NCBI GenBank assembly: GCA_902477055.1
Contig: CABSFY010000025.1
Coordinates: 1-23,873, forward strand
Direction of reading: 5' to 3'
Length of the DNA: 23,873 nucleotides
Source: an uncultured Eubacteriales bacterium
Lineage (GTDB): Bacteria; Bacillota; Clostridia; Oscillospirales; Oscillospiraceae
The translations under genes and the position numbers were made by a program. Shown piece by piece: positions 15,867-21,842 of the stretch; the stretch's first letter is position 1; every line of letters starts with the position of its first letter. The notes under the pieces are model-generated. The model had not been told where the DNA came from. It did no database searches and saw only the letters and a list, made by a program, of their open reading frames with translations.

Positions 15867-16859
15867 GTGAAACGAAATCTGTTTGCGATCCTGCTTCTCT
15901 TGGACGGGCTGGCGCTTTTGATTTTCTTTCCGCAGGCGGCGAGCGAAGGCGTCATCGAGGGTCTGCGGCTCTGCGGCACAACGCTGATTCCCGCGCTGTT
16001 TCCGTTTTTTGTTTTGACGCGCTTCTGCGCCTCACTCTGGAGCTTTTCGTTCGGAGAGAGGGCCGAAACGCGGATGCGGCGTTGGTTTGGTCTTGGCGCA
16101 GGCTGTATTCCGGCGCTGGCGCTGAGCTTTATCGGCGGATATCCCGTCGGGGTCGGCGCGGTCTGTGACCTTTATCGCACCGGACGGCTGACGAAGCGCG
16201 ATGCCGAGCGCTGCCTCGTCGTATGCAACAATTCCGGTCCCGGTTTTTTTATCGGAGCGGTCGGCGCAGGCATCTTCCACAACGTTATGGCAGGGCTGAC
16301 GCTCTATGGCATCCATGTCATCTCTGCGCTGCTCTGCGCCCGGTGCTTTGCCGTTCCGGTCGCGCCGCAGTTCCGTATCCGTCGGCTGCCGCAGGCAAGC
16401 ATCTCTGCCGCCCGCGCCTTTTCCGACGCGATCACCGGCTCCTGTGCCGCCGCACTGCAAATCAGCGCAACAGTGATTTTATGCTCCGTTCTTCTGGCAT
16501 TGCTGCGTCTGACGCCGTTTTCCGGCCAATTGGCTCCGTTCATCGGCATTTTCGAGCTGACGAGCGGAGTGATGCAGCTATCCGGTAACACCGCTTCGTT
16601 TCTTCTCGCCGCGTTTTATATGGGCTGGGGCGGCTTCTGCGTGCATTTGCAGGCAATGGCGCTCTGGGGCGAATTGAAGCCGCGCGGATACTTTGCCGAA
16701 AAGCTGCTGCACGGGCTGCTGTCTGCGATTTTTGCCGCCGTTTTGTGCCGCCCGACGGCACTTTCCGTCCTCTGCGCGGGCGGAGTGAGCATGGTTTGTA
16801 TCATTTTCCCGTCGCTGCGGAAAAAACAGGCTGGTAATCTTCAAAAAAATACGCTATAA
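15867..16859 (+). CDS. ylbJ: YlbJ/SpoVV-like sporulation integral membrane protein
   Basis: 330 residues with about eight hydrophobic segments. The family hallmarks are GGYPVG at about residues 90-95 and CNNSGPGFFIGAVG at about 120-133, shared with the nucleoside-recognition/GATE-type membrane proteins. In Bacillus subtilis YlbJ (SpoVV) is a mother-cell protein needed to move dipicolinic acid toward the forespore. It is shorter than the roughly 400-residue Bacillus protein, mainly in loops. The start is a GTG at 15867 with GGTGGGTG 7 nt upstream. It is divergent from yqfC and 19 nt upstream of a small Cys-rich gene. The transport role is by family inference, not direct evidence. Confidence 0.85.
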   Translation: MKRNLFAILLLLDGLALLIFFPQAASEGVIEGLRLCGTTLIPALFPFFVLTRFCASLWSFSFGERAETRMRRWFGLGAGCIPALALSFIGGYPVGVGAVCDLYRTGRLTKRDAERCLVVCNNSGPGFFIGAVGAGIFHNVMAGLTLYGIHVISALLCARCFAVPVAPQFRIRRLPQASISAARAFSDAITGSCAAALQISATVILCSVLLALLRLTPFSGQLAPFIGIFELTSGVMQLSGNTASFLLAAFYMGWGGFCVHLQAMALWGELKPRGYFAEKLLHGLLSAIFAAVLCRPTALSVLCAGGVSMVCIIFPSLRKKQAGNLQKNTL

Positions 16860-16878
16860 TCCCCTTGAGGTGAACGAA

Positions 16879-17088
16879 ATGCTGTTCAGAAAAGATATGG
16901 AGCGCTCCTGCTCCTACTGTACCCACGCGGCGCGGTTCAATGAGGATTTCTGCGTGTGCGACCGCAAGGGCATCGTCCCGTGCGACGGAGCCTGCCGCCG
17001 CTTCCGCTACGACCCGCTCAAACGCATTCCCTCCCGGCAGAAGCCCGCCGATTTCTCGGAATACGACGAGGTCGATTTCTCTTTATAA
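16879..17088 (+). CDS. Small Cys-rich protein, probably zinc-binding
   Basis: 69 residues from the ATG at 16879; GAGGTG lies 6-7 nt upstream, so I do not use the GTG three codons earlier. Cysteines at positions 11, 14, 25, 27, 35 and 39 form CSYC, CVC and a CDGAC motif, followed by RRFRYDPLKRIP. There is no signal peptide or membrane segment. The spacing suggests one zinc knuckle-like unit. A perfect TATAAT at 16855-16860 overlaps the ylbJ stop, but the leader would be only about 12 nt and the -35 is poor, so co-transcription with ylbJ is as likely. I recognise this as a kind of short protein common in Clostridia, without known function. Confidence 0.82.
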   Translation: MLFRKDMERSCSYCTHAARFNEDFCVCDRKGIVPCDGACRRFRYDPLKRIPSRQKPADFSEYDEVDFSL

Positions 17089-17134
17089 ATAAGGCCGCGC
17101 AACTCCCGGTTGATTTTTGCCGCCGACGGGGTGC

Positions 17135-17163
17135 TTTCCTTTTGCCGCGTTCCGTGCTATTCT
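17135..17163 (+). promoter_or_regulatory. Possible promoter of the XRE-TPR gene (weak)
   Basis: The 120-nt gap 17089-17208 has TGCTATTCT at 17155-17163, an extended -10, with TTTCCT 17 nt upstream as a poor -35. The start would be near 17170, giving a leader of about 40 nt. Apart from this I see nothing in the gap. Confidence 0.3.
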
Positions 17164-17208
17164 TTTGGCGTAAGCAGCGCTGTAATCATGAATAACGGAG
17201 TGAAATTT

Positions 17209-18234
17209 ATGGAAATCGGAAAGAAAATCAAACAGCTTCGCACGGCGAAGGGCATGACGCAGGAAACGCTGGCCGCAGAGCTGGCCGTCACGCCGCAGGC
17301 AATTTCAAAATGGGAATGTGACATCACCATGCCGGACATTCAGCTTCTGCCGAAGCTCGCCATTCTGTTCGGCGTGACAATCGACGAGCTGTTCTGTCTG
17401 ACGGACGAAAACGAGCTTGACCGCATCCAGAACATGATCTGGGACGAGCGGATGCTCCCACAGGCCGAGCTGGAACGCGCCGAGCGCTTTTTAACAGCGA
17501 AAATCAACGCGGGCTATCGCGCCGGACGCTGCTACTGTTTGCTGGCGCAGCTGCACAACCATCAGGCGCAGCAGCACCACATTCTCGCCGCCGGCCACGC
17601 AAGGAAAGCCCTCGCACACAGCCCGGAGGAAAAGGACGCGCACAGCGAGCTTTGTGAAGCCATGGGCGGCAGGATGCCTGACTGGTGCGCCCGCAACCAC
17701 CATACGCTGATTGACTTTTACAAGAGCTTTATTGATAAGAATCCCGGCTATCGCGGCGGCTATCTTTGGCTGCTGGACAATCTCATCGACGATCGCAGGC
17801 TGGACGAAGCGTGGGACTATCTCGGCCGGATGGAAAAGATCGACGCGTCCTACCGCGTCCCGCTCTACCGCAGTCTGATTCTCGACGCAGAGGGCAAACA
17901 GGCCGAAGCCGCCGACTGCCTGTCGAAGATGGAGCGCGAGTTTCCCGACGAGTGGCTCGTCAGCCTGTCGCTTGGCGACCTTGCCGCAGACCGGCAGCGC
18001 TACGACGAGGCCATCACCTACTACCGCAAGGCGCTGACCCAGCAGAAGGCACCGCGCTTTGCCGATGCGTATGATTCCATCGCGCAGGTCTGCGAGCTTC
18101 GCGGCGACATCCCCGGCGCGATCAACGCCTACGAGGAGGAGCTAGAGCTGTTCCGCACGGAATGGAATTTCTCCGAGGGCGAAACCGCCGACAAGCTCCG
18201 CCGCGAAATTGAACGACTGAAAAAATTACAGTAA
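17209..18234 (+). CDS. XRE-family regulator with C-terminal TPR repeats
   Basis: 341 residues from the ATG at 17209, which has GGAG 8 nt upstream; the longer frame and the ATG at 17188 lack such a site. An XRE helix-turn-helix covers residues about 5-62 (MTQETLAAELAVTPQAISKW), typical of the AISKWE class. The rest is helical, with tetratricopeptide-like units such as YDEAITYYRKAL and GDIPGAINAYEEELELF in the second half. The layout resembles RRNPP-type peptide-sensing regulators, but no nearby signal-peptide gene is present. It is followed at once by a bidirectional terminator, so it is the end of the plus-strand unit. Target genes are unknown. Confidence 0.88.
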   Translation: MEIGKKIKQLRTAKGMTQETLAAELAVTPQAISKWECDITMPDIQLLPKLAILFGVTIDELFCLTDENELDRIQNMIWDERMLPQAELERAERFLTAKINAGYRAGRCYCLLAQLHNHQAQQHHILAAGHARKALAHSPEEKDAHSELCEAMGGRMPDWCARNHHTLIDFYKSFIDKNPGYRGGYLWLLDNLIDDRRLDEAWDYLGRMEKIDASYRVPLYRSLILDAEGKQAEAADCLSKMEREFPDEWLVSLSLGDLAADRQRYDEAITYYRKALTQQKAPRFADAYDSIAQVCELRGDIPGAINAYEEELELFRTEWNFSEGETADKLRREIERLKKLQ

Positions 18235-18239
18235 TAGAA

Positions 18240-18274
18240 AAACGCAGTGTCCCGGTTTTCGGGACACTGCGTTT
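18240..18274. terminator. Bidirectional terminator between convergent genes
   Basis: A perfect 15-bp hairpin: AAACGCAGTGTCCCG (18240-18254) and CGGGACACTGCGTTT (18260-18274) around GTTTT. T-rich tracts follow on both strands. It ends the XRE-TPR gene on plus and the radical SAM operon on minus; its right edge overlaps the last base of the 50-residue gene's stop codon. Confidence 0.94.
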
Positions 18275-18426
18275 CAGTTTTCTCTCACGGGGCGGAAGAA
18301 CGGGCAGCGGCCTTCGCGGACGGTGACGATGTGATACAATTCGTCCTCGTCCAGGTCCTGTAGGCAGTAATACTCATCCTCGATCTCGTCATAGTCATAG
18401 TATTCGCAGTTTTCGCAGTCCGGCAT
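18274..18426 (-). CDS. 50-residue 4-Cys protein (DUF6472-like)
   Basis: Starts at the ATG at 18426, overlapping the DUF2344 stop as TGATG, so it is probably translationally coupled; it ends at the terminator. The protein begins MPDCENCEYYDYDEIEDEYY and has Cys at 4, 7, 21 and 41, then FFRP. The middle is very acidic with many Tyr. This looks like a one-site zinc ribbon of the family named DUF6472, a name I recall from the pattern and have not searched. It has no predicted signal or membrane segment. It is the last gene of the radical SAM-DUF2344 unit. The function is unknown. Confidence 0.85.
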   Translation of the reverse strand: MPDCENCEYYDYDEIEDEYYCLQDLDEDELYHIVTVREGRCPFFRPVREN

Positions 18427-19073
18427 CAGCGGAACACCTCCCCGTTGGCATCAAACACCTCAACGCGGCGGCAACGCGCGAAATCCGGGCGGCAGTCAGG
18501 CAGATAGCGTTCGATAGCCGACACCAGCAGCATGGGATTGAGCGCCGGATTCTGCGCGGACACCGTGCAGCGAAGCATCAGCTCCCGTTCCCGCCCGAAC
18601 AGCGAAAAGCAATGGAGCATCGGACGGATGTCCGCCTCCTCCATGCCGCGCTTCGTCCGCTTTTCGACCAGAAGCGACGGCCCGGCCAGCAGCGCAGTGA
18701 TTTTCTGCACCGCCTCGGCGGGAACGCCGCCGTCATAGCAGAGCGTCAGCTCCGCCTCCAGCAGCGCCAGCTCCTTAGCCTTTCGGGCGCTTTCATAGAC
18801 GGACAGAACCCGCACGCCCTCTGGCAGCACGGCATTCATCTGCTCCGGCGTGATGGCAAAGGCCTCGTCCAGCTCATATTCCATGATCTCGCAGGCGCTC
18901 TCCACGCCGACGCTCAGCGGAAGGACCATCGAAACATAGGCGTGGGGCGTGTAGCCCTGCGAATGGTGCAGCAGCACGCCCGCGCGGCGAAATGCCCGCT
19001 GCATCAGGCGCATCGTGTCAAGGTGCGACATCCAAATCGCCGTGCCGGTTTTGGCAAAAAGCATCCTACGCAT
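18426..19073 (-). CDS. Radical SAM-linked protein (DUF2344)
   Basis: 215 residues, starting MRRMLFAKTGTAIWMSHLDTM at the ATG at 19073 with AGGG 7 nt upstream; it overlaps the radical SAM stop by 8 nt. The N-terminal KTG and SHLDTMR, then HHSQGYTPHAYVSMVLPLSVG, are the hallmarks of the DUF2344/TIGR03936 family. That family is encoded next to, or fused with, the radical SAM protein found just upstream here. No catalytic metal motif is obvious. The partners are thought to act together, but the substrate is not known. In many Clostridia an rng or rplU gene follows; here the 50-residue 4-Cys gene does. Confidence 0.92.
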   Translation of the reverse strand: MRRMLFAKTGTAIWMSHLDTMRLMQRAFRRAGVLLHHSQGYTPHAYVSMVLPLSVGVESACEIMEYELDEAFAITPEQMNAVLPEGVRVLSVYESARKAKELALLEAELTLCYDGGVPAEAVQKITALLAGPSLLVEKRTKRGMEEADIRPMLHCFSLFGRERELMLRCTVSAQNPALNPMLLVSAIERYLPDCRPDFARCRRVEVFDANGEVFR

Positions 19074-20901
19074 CGCAGCGCCCTCCCTCCAGCAGGCAGC
19101 TTGCGCCGCAGCCGCTGCATTTGGTGCGGCAGTCGGGGGTCGTTTCGCTGCGGTAGGCGCGTTCGCGCTCCTTCTTCAGGAACGCTTCCGACACACCGTC
19201 GGAGATGACATCCCACGGCAGCAGCTCGTCGAGCGCATAGCCGCGCGTCGTGTAAAAATCCGGGTCGATGCCGCAGGCGGCGAAGCTGTCGAGCCACGTC
19301 TGATAGCTGAAATACTCATCCCAGCCATCCAGCCGCGCACCACGGCGCACGGCCTCCTCCAAAACCGGACCAAGGCGGCGGTCGCCCCGTGCCAATACGG
19401 CCTCCAGCCGGCTCAGGTCGGCGGCATGCCAGTTATATTCAATGCTTTTCGACGGCATATTGTCCTTTAACAGTCGCTGCCGCCGCACATATTCCTCCGG
19501 TGTGATCTGCTTTTCCCACTGGAAGGGCGTGAAGGGCTTCGGGACGAAGTATGCCGTTGCCACGTGGATACGAACGCCGCGTTTCTTGTTCGTCGCGTGT
19601 TCCCGCCAGCATTTGAGAATCTTATACACCAGCTCCGCGATGCCAAGTACGTCCTCGTCCGTTTCCGTCGGCAGACCGAGCATGAAATAGAGCTTCACGT
19701 TGTTCCAACCGCCCTCGAACGCGATGGCGCAGGTCTGTAAGATTTCTTCCTCGGTCACGTTCTTGTTGATCGCGTCACGCAGTCGCTGTGTTCCGGCCTC
19801 CGGCGCGAAGGTCAGGCCGCTTTTGCGCACCTGCTGAAGCCGCAGCATCAGCTCGCGGGAGAAGTTGTCCGCCCGCAGCGACGGCAAAGAGAGATTGATC
19901 TTGCGCGGGGTGCAGTAGTCCTGCATCTCCGTGGCCAGCTCCGGCAGCCATTTATAATCCGAGGTCGAGAGGCTCGACAGCGTGATCTCATGGCAGCCGG
20001 AGTTTTCCAGCGACTCGACTGCCTGTCGGTAGAGCGCCTGCGGCGAACGCGGGCGGACGGGACGGTAGGTAAAGCCAGCCTGACAGAAGCGGCAGCCGCG
20101 AATGCAGCCGCGCATGACCTCCAGATTTGAGCGGTCATGGACGATTTCCGTATTCGGAATGATAATATCCGTGGGATAGAGCGCGTCGTCCAGATGCTGG
20201 ATGATGCGCTTTTTGACCTTACGCGGTGCGCCGTCCTTCGCGATGATCTCCGCCAGCGTGCCGTCCGGGTGATAGCGATGCTCATAAAGCGACGGGACGT
20301 ACACGCCCTCGATCTTTGCCACCTCGCGCAAAAACGCCGGGCGGGTCCAGCCCTCATGCTTTGCCCTGCGGTAGAGCGTCAGAATTTCCGGCGTCATCTC
20401 CTCGCCCTCGCCGATGGAGAAGAAATCGAAAAAATCTGCCAGCGGTTCGGGGTTATACATACACGCGCCGCCCGCAAACACCATATGCTCCAGTCCCCGG
20501 CGTTCGCTTGCATGGAGCGGGATATTGCCCAGCCGCAGCATATTCAGGATGTTCGTATAGCTCATCTCGTAGCCGACGGTGAAGGCGATCATGTCAAATT
20601 GATCCAACGGGTCGCCGCTTTCCAGCGCGTAGAGCGGGATATCGTTTTCCCGCATGGCCGCCTCCATGTCGCCCCACGGTGCAAACACGCGTTCGCACCA
20701 CACGCCCTGCATCCGGTTCATGACCGCATAGAGAATTCTCATACCCAGATTGGACATTCCGATCTCATACGTATCCGGGAAGCAGAAGGCGACGCGGAGG
20801 TCTACCTCGTTTTTATTTTTGATGGTCTGATGATATTCGCCGCCGACGTACCGTGCAGGCTTCTGCACCGTCGGCAGGATGCGTTCCAATTTTTCTAACA
20901 T
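19066..20901 (-). CDS. Radical SAM protein, TIGR03960-type, with B12-binding-like N-terminus
   Basis: 611 residues from the ATG at 20901, with GAGGG 3 nt upstream and a 7-nt overlap with rfbA; the longer frame is antisense to rfbA coding and rejected. The N-terminal half (residues about 30-200) resembles a cobalamin-binding-type fold as in other B12-radical SAM enzymes (FPDTYEIGMSNLGMRILYAV). The 4Fe-4S binding CxxxCxxC is at C266, C270 and C273 (RGCIRGCRFCQAGF). A C-terminal Cys-rich tail (CRTKCSGCGASC) follows after residue 590 and could hold another metal centre. It is coupled to the DUF2344 partner by overlap. The family's reaction is not known. Confidence 0.93.
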   Translation of the reverse strand: MLEKLERILPTVQKPARYVGGEYHQTIKNKNEVDLRVAFCFPDTYEIGMSNLGMRILYAVMNRMQGVWCERVFAPWGDMEAAMRENDIPLYALESGDPLDQFDMIAFTVGYEMSYTNILNMLRLGNIPLHASERRGLEHMVFAGGACMYNPEPLADFFDFFSIGEGEEMTPEILTLYRRAKHEGWTRPAFLREVAKIEGVYVPSLYEHRYHPDGTLAEIIAKDGAPRKVKKRIIQHLDDALYPTDIIIPNTEIVHDRSNLEVMRGCIRGCRFCQAGFTYRPVRPRSPQALYRQAVESLENSGCHEITLSSLSTSDYKWLPELATEMQDYCTPRKINLSLPSLRADNFSRELMLRLQQVRKSGLTFAPEAGTQRLRDAINKNVTEEEILQTCAIAFEGGWNNVKLYFMLGLPTETDEDVLGIAELVYKILKCWREHATNKKRGVRIHVATAYFVPKPFTPFQWEKQITPEEYVRRQRLLKDNMPSKSIEYNWHAADLSRLEAVLARGDRRLGPVLEEAVRRGARLDGWDEYFSYQTWLDSFAACGIDPDFYTTRGYALDELLPWDVISDGVSEAFLKKERERAYRSETTPDCRTKCSGCGASCLLEGGRCDA

Positions 20902-21767
20902 TTTCCCTCTACCAAGCTCAAAAGATATTGTCCGTACTCCGTCATTTTCAGCTCCTGTCCGATGGCGCGGACCTGTTCGGCGGAGATAAAGCCCTTGTGC
21001 CACGCGACCTCCTCCGGACAGGCGATGTAAAGTCCCTGCCGCGACTGGACCGCCTCGACGTACTGCGCCGCGTTGAGCATCCCCTCCGGCGTGCCGGTGT
21101 CGAGCCACGCCATGCCGCGCTCCATCAGCTCGACGTGGAGCTTACCGCGCTTGAGATATTCCTCGTTCAGCGCCGTGATCTCCAGCTCACCGCGTGCCGA
21201 GGGGGTCAGCGTCTTTGCCAGCGCCACGGCATCGCCGTCATAGAAATACAGACCCGGCACGGCGTATTTGGACTTCGGCTGCTTCGGCTTTTCCTCGATG
21301 GAAAGAACATTGTTGTTCTCGTCGAATTCGACCACGCCGTAAGCCGACGGGTCCTTGACGGGATAGCCAAAGATGGTCGCGCCCTCCTTGCGTTCGGACG
21401 CGATCTGCAAAAGGTCGTCGAGGTCCGAACCATAGAACAGATTGTCGCCCAAGATCAGGCAGCATGGGTCGCCCGCGAGGAAGTCCTCAGCGATCAGAAA
21501 CGCGTCGGCAATGCCCCGCGCGACGTACTGCACGCCGTAGGTGATCGTCACACCGAACTGACTGCCGTCGCCGAGCAGACGCTGATACGCTCCGACATCC
21601 GGTGGGGCGGTGATGAGCATGATCTCGTCACAGCCGGACATCAGCAGGACGGTCAGCGGGTAGTAGACCATCGGCTTATCGTAGATGGGGATAAGCGGCT
21701 TTGACACCGCTTTGGTCATGGGATAGAGCCTGCTGCCCTTCCCGCCGGCGAGGATGATTCCCTTCAT
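20895..21767 (-). CDS. rfbA: Glucose-1-phosphate thymidylyltransferase
   Basis: Makes dTDP-glucose from dTTP and glucose 1-phosphate, the first step of dTDP-rhamnose and related sugar synthesis. The 290-residue length fits. The nucleotide-binding start is MKGIILAGGKGSRLYPMTKAV, with SKPLIPIYDKPMVYYPL after it. Other family signatures are LGDNLFYGSDL, EEKPKQPKSKYAVPGLYFYD and MAWLDTGTPEGM. The ATG has GGAGGGA upstream. The usual partners rfbB, rfbC and rfbD are not in the window, and the stop overlaps the radical SAM start. A UTP-using enzyme is a less likely alternative. The phospho-sugar mutase at the other end of the window could supply its substrate. Confidence 0.94.
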   Translation of the reverse strand: MKGIILAGGKGSRLYPMTKAVSKPLIPIYDKPMVYYPLTVLLMSGCDEIMLITAPPDVGAYQRLLGDGSQFGVTITYGVQYVARGIADAFLIAEDFLAGDPCCLILGDNLFYGSDLDDLLQIASERKEGATIFGYPVKDPSAYGVVEFDENNNVLSIEEKPKQPKSKYAVPGLYFYDGDAVALAKTLTPSARGELEITALNEEYLKRGKLHVELMERGMAWLDTGTPEGMLNAAQYVEAVQSRQGLYIACPEEVAWHKGFISAEQVRAIGQELKMTEYGQYLLSLVEGKC

Positions 21768-21805
21768 TGCGCGTCCCTCCGTTTTTCTTTTAATCTATCA
21801 TATCC

Positions 21806-21842
21806 GACCGCCCGGATGCAAGAGGTTTTTTGTCCGGCGGTC
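21806..21842 (-). repeat. Inverted repeat between the repeat-protein gene and rfbA, with a possible weak promoter
   Basis: GACCGCCCGGA (21806-21816) and TCCGGCGGTC (21833-21842) form a 10-bp stem with one bulged C around 16 nt. It overlaps the stop codon of the upstream gene. No T-tract follows on minus, so it is a poor intrinsic terminator. A weak promoter, TTGCAT (21821-21816) and TAGATT (21797-21792) with an 18-nt spacer, overlaps its downstream arm and could serve rfbA. Confidence 0.4.

Noticed and set aside
16855..16860. TATAAT as a separate promoter for the small Cys-rich gene
   Set aside because: The -35 is poor and the leader would start at the ribosome site itself. Chance match at the ylbJ stop is as likely.
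17209..18234. XRE-TPR protein as a peptide quorum-sensing (RRNPP) receptor
   Set aside because: The architecture is similar, but no short secreted-peptide gene is next to it and the XRE-TPR class is very common without peptides.
20902..21108. N-terminal extension of the radical SAM protein
   Set aside because: It lies within the end of rfbA in another frame. The ATG at 20901 has a good ribosome site and a family-like N-terminus.
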